From: Macrocystis pyrifera
Lineage: Eukaryota; Sar; Phaeophyceae; Laminariales; Laminariaceae
Length of the DNA: 64,000 nt
Reading direction: 5' to 3'
Assembly (NCBI GenBank): GCA_031763025.1
Contig: JASSKH010000003.1
Span: 12,906,734-12,970,733, forward strand
This document shows, piece after piece, positions 22,401 to 33,200 of the stretch. A model generated the notes under the pieces. That model was not told the DNA's origin and searched no databases. It was given only the letters and a program-made list of their open reading frames with translations. The translations under genes and the position numbers were made by a program. Numbering within the stretch: the stretch's first letter is position 1; every line of letters begins with the position of its first letter.

Positions 22401-24915
22401 AAGAGTGCTAAGTGATGATCCACAGAAGAAATGTGAACCAGTTGTCTGTGCTTGGCCAAGCTCAGACCCAGTTCGTATTGACGTTCTGTGCTTGGCCAAA
22501 CTAAGAGCCAGTTCGTACTGACGTTCTCTTACTCACTGGTGCGAGGCTTGCTCAAGGAGGCAAGGGAAACGAGTGAAAGAGGGGGGGGTGAGTCAGGTGG
22601 CTTGAAGCCAGAAGTACTCTCTGGCTTCAACCGGCTATACCTGGTAATATACTGGCAAGGGTACGTGCGTCACCCCCAACCTCAATCATATATACAAGCA
22701 TCCCGTGAAACCTGACGTATGGACATACCACGAGCGTACATCCGCGTCTCCTCAGACTACTTGGAATACTAGCCTGCGTATCAGTATTGCAAATACAAAT
22801 ATCTTATTCCAGACGGTAAATGAGTTACTGTAGATCCAACAACACGGAATAATATCTAATGAATCCTACAGACACACGGTTCGTCTATTTACTAAAAACC
22901 ACAGGCATTCCATCAAAGCACCCCCTCTCGACTTTCGAGCTGCCTAAAGCTTCCGCCTCCTCCGCGGTAACGGTCCCAAAACGTATACCGGTACCACCAT
23001 CGCCGTAAATATAAGGACCATTGAATATCCATATTTATGTAGTAGCGCTCCTTATATTTCCGCCCAGAGTGCTACCACTCTATCCCGAAATATAGGACCA
23101 TTTGGATGACTATAAATATCCTTACTCTAATAGTCCTTAACTTTCGGGACATACGTGGTAGTGGTACGCCGTTTTTTTCAGCGGCTTAGTCTATTGGGCT
23201 ACGGGTAACCGATCGCCTACCCAAACTGAGCCTTCTAACATTCTTTCCCTCAGGAGCGGACCGGATAAACGGGTCGACGAGTGCCACCAACACGCACTTT
23301 CCGATTTGGGGGGATCCAGAAGTAGTTTTCAGATTCTTGACATGAGGCAAAGTTACTTTTCTCTCAAAAGCGTTTTGCGTGGTGGACGTGATCGAGATTC
23401 GAACTCACGCCCGAACTGTGCTGCCGATGACGCCCTTTGGCAAGGTCTTGAAAGACTAACCCATCGCCTACCTAAACTAAGCATTATAACAGATGCAAGA
23501 AAGTGCGCACGGCTCTTGATTGTGACCCCCCCCCCGCGCGCGCGCCTGTCGCTCCTCTTCTGCGCATAAAAAAAGACGAACTGATTCGGCAGGTGACGAT
23601 AAACTGCGCGGAGCGGGGACTACTCTTGCTTCGTGTGAGAGACGAGATCCACATGACCATTGCCGCCTACCAGACCATGTACGAGTCGAGCATCGCCTTC
23701 GGGATGCGGAAAGCGCTCATCGCCGAGCAGCGCAAAGCGGAAATGGAGGCAAAGGTACCACAAAGACTGTACCAGGTATACACGAAGTCTGCAGGGGACT
23801 TTCAGCGGAGGGAGGGTAGATACCGAAAACGTGTACCAGGGACGCACACATGCATGCAACAATACAGCTCTTACGGTATACCAGGTACTACAGTACCAGA
23901 AACGTTTACCCGGGACACACACACATACACGCAACACTACAAGTATTATGGTACACTACTGTACAGTAGGTCGCTTGAAGAAATCGTTTTATTCAAACTT
24001 GCGCAACATTAGGAACCAGCAGGATTAGGGGGTCAGGCAGGCAGACAGAAAGACGGACATACCCAACAGAGATAAATATATATACAGGCAGGCAGACAGA
24101 CAAAACAAAATATAACACAGAAAAAAATGGTTTCAAGAGACCTCAGTTGACACCGGCGAACTACCGCCTGCCACCGTGTCTCCATTTCGTCGTTGACTGG
24201 TGTGATCGGCGTGGTGCAGACCCGGCAGCTGCAAGAAGATAAAGCCGAGCTGGAGCGCCAAGTGACGGAGCTCAGTTCTAAATGCGAGCAAATTAAACCA
24301 AGGGAGGCGGAGAGGTGCACGAAAAAAATATAGGAAAAAAAAAAATGAAAAAGAGAAACTCATTGGCACAGGAAGTACGAGCAGGCAGGTGACAGGGTAG
24401 CCGCACTGCTGTCTTCCACCCACGTCTGGATCGAACAATCCAATACCACCAGCTGTGATCATCTTCAACACCCCCCCCCCCCCCCCCGCCCACGTACAGC
24501 AGCTTGTTCACGACTGCAAAAAAAAAAAACGCGACGCCAATGAATGACATTGGCGTGCTGCACCCCAGTGTGCTGTTAATATTTTAATTTTTGAGATTTG
24601 AGACTGGACTGCCGTGTCGGTCGTGCGAGTGACTTCCCATATATATGATTTCAAGATTGTTTTCGTTTGTGCTCCACGTGCGGACCCCGCCAAGGGATTG
24701 CGTATTAACTCCATCACCGCCGGCCACATACATACGAATACGTAATGATGTCAAGTGTTCGCTTTTCCCTCCGCGTCTGGCGCGTGAATTTGTACCGCGA
24801 AAAAAAAATCCAGGCGCGCGGCCGACGAGAAAAAAGCACAACGCGGAGGTGGACCAGCTCAAGCGCACAAACGAGCAGCTCAAGACGACGCTCGAGCAAC
24901 TGCTATCAGCTCCCA

Positions 24916-24923
<8 letters not shown>
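19458..24923 (+). CDS. DNALI1: Axonemal inner-arm dynein light chain p28 (DNALI1), five exons
   Basis: Structural light chain of single-headed inner dynein arms in cilia and flagella (p28/IDA4 of Chlamydomonas, DNALI1 of animals). Exons: 19458-19624, 20518-20687, 23576-23754, 24220-24314, and 24814 or 24830 to 24923. Phases match through exon 4. Hallmarks in order: NSLVKYDNPVLVS at the N-terminus, TEDILNSILPPR, EWTDDGQLWVQYVS, ETGICPVREELYSQCF, ELIRQVTINCAERGLLLLRV, AAYQTMYESSIAFGMRKAL, then a coiled coil ending LKRTNEQLKTTLEQLL and SAPKK, the usual family end. The start is the first Met before the conserved N-terminus. The last acceptor is ambiguous: 24814 fits the family best but needs one A fewer in the A6 run 24830-24835, while 24830 keeps the frame and drops about five residues. 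Intron 2 is 2.9 kb and full of mobile-element debris. Confidence 0.92.
20824..20898. mobile_element. Very short MITE family M, copy in p28 intron 2
   Basis: This ~75-bp element has ~28-bp inverted ends; the right end reads CCTTATATTTCCGTTCAGAG and the left end is its imperfect complement (starts CTCTGGACG). The core word GGAAATATAAGGACC recurs in several places: about 23000-23070, 23090-23150, 29124-29150, 32083-32155 and 37712-37740. Confidence 0.6.
20952..22530 (+). mobile_element. LTR-retrotransposon relic in p28 intron 2
   Basis: A segment from TGTGATG (20952) to CATCACA (21542-21548) looks like a ~597-bp LTR, followed at once by TCTGGCGTCGTCGACAGGAT, which could be a primer-binding site. 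A purine tract AAAGGGGGAGAAGG (22308-22321) resembles a polypurine tract. Sequence like the start of the first LTR, including the word GCTCAGACCCAGTTCGTATT, returns at about 22384-22530, consistent with a truncated second LTR. The internal part is under 1 kb and encodes no recognisable Gag or Pol. LTR borders are tentative. Confidence 0.45.
21581..22900 (+). repeat. Direct duplication of about 350 bp inside p28 intron 2
   Basis: Positions 21581-21940 and 22541-22900 are imperfect direct copies. Both start GTGCGAGGCT and contain an inverted pair around TTGAAGCCAGAAGTAC/CTCTGGCTTCAA and the word TCAGTATTGCAAATACAAA. Together with the LTR-like sequence this suggests a rearranged or tandemly duplicated retroelement. 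Confidence 0.65.
23378..23490 (-). repeat. tRNA-derived SINE-like unit in p28 intron 2
   Basis: On the minus strand, GTGAGTTCGAATCTCG gives a B box and GGTAGGCGATGGGTTAG lies upstream as an A-box-like region, with a long gap between them as in tRNA-Ser-type heads. A related A-box half (CTCAGTTTGGGTAGGCGAT on the minus strand) sits at about 23205-23235. Stems do not form a full tRNA, so a SINE or tRNA pseudogene is likelier than a working gene. Confidence 0.45.

Positions 24924-24953
<30 letters not shown>
24922..24953 (+). repeat. A32 tract fused to the p28 stop codon
   Basis: The TAA stop of the p28 gene runs directly into 32 consecutive A. It leaves no room for an ordinary 3' UTR before the tract. 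It is either a microsatellite or a scar of an A-tailed insertion. Confidence 0.8.
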
Positions 24954-24955
<2 letters not shown>

Positions 24956-27242
24956 TTCAGATAAAAAGCAAAGCAGACCAAAATTGTGGGATAATTGGTT
25001 CTCATGTACCAAGTGGTATAAGATATGTATCATATGAGGAAGGTAGCTCTGGTACTTTTCTGTTGGCTGCGTAGCTATCCACTGGGCACCTACCTCTGTT
25101 TCAGGGGGGTTAACCCGCATGGTAGGAGACAAGACACGGGGTGTTCTCATGTCATGCATGGCCGGCCGTATGACCGTAGACGGGGAGGGGGGCTACATAC
25201 GCGTACGTATAATGCTTGAACGAGGATAAGGACGGAGGAGGGACAACGTCGCACCTCGCACCTCTATAAATCCCTGAAACATTCAGTTTTCTTCTGTACC
25301 AGGTACCAAATACGGTTGAATAAAGCGATTCCTTCATACAACGAAATATAAAATCGACAAGTTATAGCCCCAGTCTCGACCTAACCCCCCCCCCCTGCCT
25401 TCCTTCAACGTAGCATTATTCAGCCGCGGTAAGAAAAGAATGGTCAAACACCAAGCGTAGAGAAAACATACCAGAGGGTGGCATCTATGTTCTAGCCTCA
25501 AGGCAGAACAGAACCAACGCTAAAGGGATATATAAAGTCTGGGTATTGCACGGTGGGTGACTTCGATGAAACGTTCTCATCGCTCAACGCCAACGGCCAA
25601 GAAGAGCTGAACGGTCACGACAACGGCCACGACAAAAAAAAAAGTGGGTGCAACCGGCAACAGCACAGAAGGTACCCCTCCTTCGCGGTTCGTGCGTAAT
25701 CTAACAGGTCTCACCGGCACGCCCTGCATCGCGCGCCCCATCGGCTGAGCCAGTCAGCGTCATTCCCCGATCGCGACGCGATTAAGATATACGTGAAACC
25801 TGGTAACCACCACCAGATATATCTCTACCGTTTAGGATTTCATGTCCTGGACCCTCCCCCACCCTCCCCCTCCCCGGACAACAGCGAGAGGCGGTGCCAA
25901 TCATTTTGTTTCGTCTTCAATTCATCATTTTCCAGCCTCAACTTCATTGAGCCGATCTCGATTCAGTCACAAGACGCACGCACACACAACACCCGCCTAA
26001 CGCGGCGCACCCCACGGCAAGCCAGGGGGCAGGTCGCTAGGTCGCGCCCGCTCAAAATGCGCATCCATCAGCTCACGGCCGCCGCCAGCGAAATCTCGCT
26101 CCCTGGTGCTGTAGTCTAGGCTCTTTTCAATTTACAATACCGTTAACGGGCCCTACGTATCATCATGCGTGTATCATCACACGTGTACTATCACACCAGC
26201 GAAAAGCGAGAAAGAACGCACAAAAACACGGGGCGCCTAAACCTTTGCCGGGCACGATCCCCAAGCACGAACACCACTTGGAGAGCAAAGTCAGCGTCGG
26301 ATAAATACTGCGAAGGAATGGCGGTGACACATCCACCGCCGCCGCCGCTTGTTTGACAAACACCAGTGCGTGGCGGTTCGTGGTCTGAAGAGGGGGATCG
26401 CGCAAGCGCGCGTCTCCCAAGCCCTCGCCCTTACAATTACCCACGCGGTACGTACTGCTGTTCGGTGCCTTACTTACGAGGTACTCAGGAGATACTCAGG
26501 AGATACTCAGGAGATACTCAGGAGATACTCAGGAGATACTCAGGAGAAAATCGAGAGAAAATCAAGAGATATGAGATACTCGAGAGATACTCTCAAGATA
26601 TACTCAAGAGATACTCATGAGATGCTCAAGAGATGCTCAAGAGATACTCGAGAGATACTCGAGAGATACTCAAGAGATACTCAAGAGATACTCGAGAGGT
26701 ACTCAAGAGATCCTCAAGAGATGGTCAATAACTACAAAAGAGACAAAAGAGACACGTGAGGTCAAACAAAACATGTAAGAACAAAATACTTCCTACGCCA
26801 TCCTCTATCGAACACGTCTCGTCGAACACGCTGGGTAAACGAACCGAGAGACAACTAGCTCATCGCAAGAAGACACATAATACACACAATCATACGCATA
26901 CACCCACACACCCTCGTACGCAGACCGGTGGGTGGGTGGAGAGTGCGCGGGTGAGTGGCCCTAGAGTGTCTGTCTTTCCCTCCCTTATCAAAAACCGTCG
27001 CTAAAGCAAAAAAAAAGGCTCGTTCAGCGCACAGGCGGAGTTTCACCAGCCCTCTAGAAATCGGGAACAACAGCGAACCGGCAAAACGCCTGCACCTTAG
27101 GCGACGGTGAGAGGGCAAAGGGCGGAGGAGGTGCCAAAAAATGCAGAAAAAAAAAACGGGAGGAAACGAAACGCGCCTCATCTAAATACATCCACGTAAA
27201 AAACACCAACGAAAAAAAAAAACGGCCCCGCGTGTCACTTCA
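24954..27242. other. Intergenic interval between p28 and the RING-H2 gene
   Basis: I see no gene. The 3' parts of two convergent genes may lie in it. It contains C runs (25386-25395), a minisatellite (26480-26727), short CA/AC-rich patches (26880-26920) and A runs. Confidence 0.55.
26480..26727 (+). repeat. 11-bp minisatellite
   Basis: An 11-bp unit (AGGAGATACTC and the later variant AAGAGATACTC) is repeated more than 15 times, clean at the left and decaying to the right. As 11 is not a multiple of three, it is open in several frames by composition alone, so reading frames across it should not be taken as genes. Spacers are absent, so it is not a CRISPR array. Confidence 0.9.
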
Positions 27243-30200
27243 CTACCGCCCGCTCCCCCCCGACGCCTCCTGATATCTCCCGCAACCCCTAATCCGCTCC
27301 ACCATGTCCCCCTTCTCGAGGCACCCCACCGTGCTCACGCCTAACCTACTCATGATCGCCCGCAGCTCCTTCACCGACATCCTCTCCAGGGGTAGCGCCG
27401 GTGGCGTCTGTCCCTGTCCCCCCGACCCCGATCCTGTCGGCGGTGGCGGTGGTGACGGCCTAAGCGGAGAGGGCTGCGACGAAGATCGCGACGACGCCGA
27501 CGACTGCGACCCGACACCATCTTCCCCCCGCCCTCCACCACCGCCGTCATCGCCACCGCCACCGCTTCCACCACTTCCGCCGCGGTCGCCACGGCTGCCT
27601 CTTCTCCACCACCACCCGGGTCTTCCCGCGCCGCCGCGGTCACCGCCGCCACCACCGTCACCATCGCCGCCACCACCACCACCGCCACCACCACCGCCAC
27701 CGCCGCCACCGCCGCCGCCGCTGCCGCCGCCACCACTCCCCCTCGTGGACGGCGATTCTCGCCGCTCTTCCGTCGCGCCCTGCGCATACACCCTCTCCGT
27801 CCCCGTCCCCGCCGACACCTGCCGTTCACGGCCACCCCCGCTGCCGCTACCGCTGCTGTCACCACTGCCGCTGCGACCGCTGCCACTGCCGCTGCCATTG
27901 CTGCCGCCGCCATTGGAGGCCTGCGGAGCGCCGTGCGTTACGTTAATCAGGCGCGAGCTCATAACGCGTTCCAGCAGATCGGCTTTCTCCAGACAGCCAT
28001 CGACCTCGATGCCCGTCTGCAGCATGAGCGACCGGAGCTGGCGCAGGGGCATCTGGGACAGCTCTTCCGCGTCGTACTCGATTGTCTCGGACGCGATAAT
28101 CTCGACCTTTTTTTTTGTTGTTTTCCGTTCCGTTCCAACGTCCCGTTTGGAGTGTTGCGGCCGGCCCAGCGCCGTCGCCGGTTTGTTGATTTTTCCGCGG
28201 CATGGCGGACGCGGGAGCGGGGCGGGGGGCAGGGGTGGGGGGGGGGGTGGTGGTGGGGGGCAGGTGTTTCGCGCGGATATTAGGGGCGTACTTCGTACAT
28301 GACAGCATATTGAAACTACTGTATATGCACAGGGACGTACGCGGGGAACAAAATAGGGGGGAAGGGGGGGGGCAACCGATGAAGGCCCCATAGTACATAC
28401 CGTAGTCTACATCATTGCTGTGAAAAATATTATGAGCTACCTCGTACACTATTTGTTTATACAAGCAAATATTACTCACCAAAGGTAAAAGCAACGCTTA
28501 CAAATGCGCCCAATGTACACGCTGGTCTAAAATAAAACCTACTGGTACACTGCATACAAAAAAGGAGGGGATAGTGGGAGGGGGGGGGGGGGGGGCGGGG
28601 AACGTCCGACCCAGCGAGCGGCCTGTGCTCACCGTCCCCGAGTCGACGATGCACCGCACGATATCCGCCTTCTCCAGACAGCGCGCGATATCAACGTTCT
28701 GCGCTCGAGCGACATTGCGTATCTGGCGCAGCCGTGTTCCAGCGGCGAAGCAACAAGCACCAAGGAGCGCGGGCAGAGAACGTAAGAGCGACAAAATGAT
28801 CGGAATCGGTACATGTTATCAGTCTCGTACATACCTGGTACACATCATAAAGCTAATGTAGTAGTAACGCATGCGGGCGAAAACAAAAACGAGGTTTCGC
28901 AAAATACGCAGCCAGTATAGTATCAAGAGCGTGGTGAATCCAGGTACAGCAGTATGCTGGGTTGAGACGACCAGACTCACGACAAAAACAAAAAAAAAAC
29001 AGCAGCGACGACAAAGTGCACCCCACCTCTCATCATCACTGCCCACCTCCTTCTTGTTTTTCGCTGCTTCCTTTCTTAAGCCCCTCTTGCAGCAATAGCA
29101 ACTACTGTATACATGACACAGTGGACGGAAATGTAAGCAGCATTTGGTCTTCACGCTTATACCCCACCGGTTCTTACTCGTGCGTCCATTGAGGGCAGTA
29201 CCGTACACGTCACATACCAGGTAAACACCACTCTGGCAATAAATACAAGGATCACTTAGACATTGATACGAAGACCAAGCGGTCCCCACACTTACGCCGA
29301 GAGTCGTAAAGGCTTTCCTTCGTGCGTTCGTTGGGCCGAGAGGAAGAAAAAAAAAAGGAAAAAAAAAAAAAAGAAACGAAACCGAGTGGTCGGTGTAGCA
29401 AATCGTACAACATGCATATATATACACACACACTCCCCTGTGACGAATTTCAGACCCGGTTTCCTCCAAAACATGCCTTAAGGGGGGGGGAGGGGCGCAC
29501 ACAACGAAAATGGTGGCTTTGGAGAAAAAAATCGTCGAGAAGGTTGCATAGACGCATCGCTCGACGTACTCAGTACGTTCTCCCCGTGTGTCCAGAAACC
29601 CACCCCCCTTTGAAAATCGTCCGAGGGAGTGTGTGTGTTATCTTTGACTGCAGTATACGGTAGAAAGGGAAGCGCAGGGAATATGATACGAGCACGAACG
29701 ACTATCAATATCAGTAATACCCAGAGGTATATCGTCACGGCGGCCCTTAACCCTTCAGTACTGCAGTCCCGTTTCGGGGACAAACTATTACTATTACGGG
29801 GGACCATAGTAAATGGGACCAGATTCTGTTAGTAAAAATAGGTAAATATATAGGTTTTTGTGTGGACCACAGGTCGTATTTACTATGGTCCCCCGTAAGA
29901 ATTGGAATTTCACCGGTTTGTCCCCAAGAGCGGGACTGCAGTCCTCAAAGGATTGATAGTAATCACCACCCACGATGAACCCAGAAAAACCAGCTATACG
30001 TACTGTTGTATGTACGTACTCCCCCCATGTTCACAAGTTTACACACCATGCTCAGTTCTGGTTACTACAGCAGTATGTTCCCCCCGCATCTTAACGAGGG
30101 GGGGGGCAGAGTGGCCAGAACCTACATATAGACCCTAACGCCGCTTACGAACCATCTTTGCATAAGACTGTTGTTGTTAATGTTGCTGTTTCTCACACTA

Positions 30201-33200
30201 TTACGGGGGTCCATAGTTGATAGGACCTATGGTATATATAAAAACCTATACATTTACCTATTTTTAGTAACAATATTTGGTCCTATTTACCATGGTCCCC
30301 CGTAGTAGTTCATCACCACAATGCCGTGCGTGGTCACAGGACAGGCTCCAACGACTCTGGACTGGTCCAACAACTCTGGACTGGAACATTGCCCACGAGG
30401 GGGGTCAAAAATAACAACGAAAAAATTAAGTAAAGACATACCTGGTAATGCTGTAGTATGTTTCATAGTAAAGTCAGTAGTATTGCTGTAATAACTGAAT
30501 CAAATCGTACACCTCCAAGACAAAAAAACAAAAATTGAGGAGAAGACCATACGCACGAATCGGATTCGTACGATACGAGTCGCAACCGAAACCGAGGAGA
30601 CAGCGTAGTAGTACCCACGATAATCTGTGTTTCCCTGTAGCAGCAGCAGCCAGTAAGTCACCTGCGGAATGGAGAGCGAGTCCAGCTCTCGGCGGCGGTA
30701 GCGCGGCCGCCTCCCCCGCATCCTTACCCGCCGCTCCTTCTCGTAGTTCCTGTCCTCCGTCTCCAGCTCGAAGCGGCAGACGGGACACGTGCAATGCATC
30801 TCCAGCCACTCCCACACGCATTCTGCACCGGGACAGGAACCGGGAAGGATAACGGAACGGATGAGGGGACTGAGCACGCGATTGAGCACGGGATCGATTG
30901 CGGGACCGATCACAGGGTCGATCACGGGATCGAGCACCGGACCGAGCACGGGATCGATGACGCCACCGATGACAGGATTGAGCATCGGACCGACGACAGG
31001 GATCGAGCACGGGACCGATGACAGGATCGAGCATCGGACCGACTACGGGACCGGTCACAGGACCGGTCACGGGACCGGGTGCGACATCGGGCTCGAACGG
31101 GACCAAGAAGGTGACCCCCAAGCGACAAAATAAAGCACGAGAGTCGGTGAGACGCCATAAAAGCATCCGTGGCCGTTAAGCGAGAAACATGCCGCCCCAG
31201 ATATGGGAACGGGGCGCAAAATACATGAGAGTCTTAACCATACATAGCACACAAAAAAAAACAGTAGATGAACCGCGGTGTCACGAGAGGGGTCGGCGAC
31301 CCCCCAACACCAGGAGCTATCTACAGTAGCAAGAGCGGCTTCTCGGTAATACCAATCGGCTTCGAACAAGCGAGAGACTAGGGGCGGGGAGGGTACTCAT
31401 TTGGTACATGCCTTAGTCATCTGACCATTGACCACACCTCCCGTTCGAGACGGAGCAGGGTATGCTCATGTCATGGCCGTAGTCGTATGACCATAGACCC
31501 TCGCATCCCTATAATGCCGGGACGGGGAACGTCGGGTTTTCACCGACCAGGCAGACATTGCTCACACCAAACGCGAAGCGCCTTGAGGTGTTGGCCGAGT
31601 CGCATGAAGGGTGAGCTGCATCCTCCTACAGTAAGAACCGCTTGTGAGGCGGACTTTCTTGCACATGGATGACAGCGTCGAACGAAGCAAGCGTGGGAAT
31701 GGACGCTCGCTCGACTCACCTTTATGGAAGATGTGGGCGCAGGGGAGTTTGACCACCTGCTCTCCGAGTTCGTGATCCTCCAGGCACACGCTGCACGAAC
31801 GGTTCGTCTCCTCTGCCAGGTCATGTGCCGCGATCTGTGCCCCCCCCCGCCCCCCCCCCCCCGGTCGGCCGAAAATACAATCAGCATATCTGTCATGATC
31901 ACCATCACGATAATTTCACGTCATGTCTATTTCCACCAAGCAAAGCAAGCAAGCAAAGAAAGCAAGCAAGCAAAGAAAGCAGGCAGGCAAGCAAGCAAGC
32001 AAAGCAAGCAAGCCAGCAAAGCAAGCAAGCAGTAATACTGTATACCAGGTACAATGTCAACTATTAATATTAATAGTCCCACTTTGGACGAAAATATATG
32101 GAACGTTCAGAAATTAACATGAATACCACAAGGTCCTTATGTTTACTTCCATAGTGAAATCATGCTGCGAGCGTTACTGTCATTCCCCGTAACCCAGCAG
32201 GGCAGGATTGCTACGTACGTACGTGCCGACAGTGCAAAAAAACCGTCACTAGTTCGATTCCTTCTCGCCCCTCAAGCGGCGTCTTTTCTTTTTTTTAAAG
32301 AGGCAGAAAGTAAGGCAACAGGTTTCCACGTTTTCACGTCAAGGGTGGCTTTTACGAGGCCGGCCGCTCTCACCTTCACCTCCGGAATGTTTTTCAAGGC
32401 CGACCGGCTGGCGGGGGGTGGCCCTCGCTCTCTCCGCTCCTGTTCCTGCTCCCTGCGTCCGTGCGCGCGCCGGGAAAAGAAAAACAGAAGAACAAAACAA
32501 TACAATACAATACAATACAAACGAACAAACAGCAAGACACGGTTACGGCGCAAGAGGCAAATCACAAAGGAAGAGCGAATCGGGGTTGATCGCCCGGGAC
32601 CCGGGATCCCCCACGTGCTGTTTACAGGAGTGCCTGATATCGTAGCTAATACCAATCGCATCGATGACGTTGGGTTCTACCCTGATGTCGACGATCGAGG
32701 GACGCTTCGGTCTCCCTCCCTCCCTCTCAGGAGCGCTAACTGAATACGTGGAAACCCTATTGACACTTCCAAGAAGTGAAAAAAAAACAAAAAATAATAC
32801 GAAGGTCACAGCGTCGGTCGCACCAAGCAGCTCGGGCTGCGCCGTAGCTGCTGCATACTGCGAGTGAGATACGGGTACGTACGTATACACCGCCGTAGTC
32901 GCCATTTTTCCGATGTTCGCCGGAAGATTCGGGCGAAGTAAGCGTACCTTAAGGTTGAGACACCAGCGCGAAAACCACAACGCGCTGCCGCCAATGAGCG
33001 TACAAGTACACAACAAGTACACCTGATGGTGCAAACCTGGAACCTACCGTAGTCCACGGACCACACCGGTACTTGGGCATAAGAACGACAAAGGCTGCTG
33101 CATTATAGGGAGAATCGGGACACTAGTAAAATCCCAGCTGAGCTACTATCTACAGACAACAACGCGCGCCGTACGGCGCCACAAGAAACTAACGAGCAGA

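Noticed and set aside
26480..26727. CRISPR array
   Set aside because: Units are contiguous with no unique spacers, and the context is eukaryotic.
26349..26759. Repeat protein frame RYSGDTQEIL
   Set aside because: It is the translation of an 11-bp minisatellite and has no flanking conserved sequence.
27304..28302. 332-codon plus-strand frame rich in Pro
   Set aside because: Antisense shadow of the Gly-rich and SAP-like exon of the RING gene.
32543..33034. 163-codon minus-strand frame as an extra RING-gene exon
   Set aside because: It contains PSIVDIRVEPNVIDA, which looks plausible, but its splice phase does not fit between the exons at 36653 and 32407 and the family needs nothing there.
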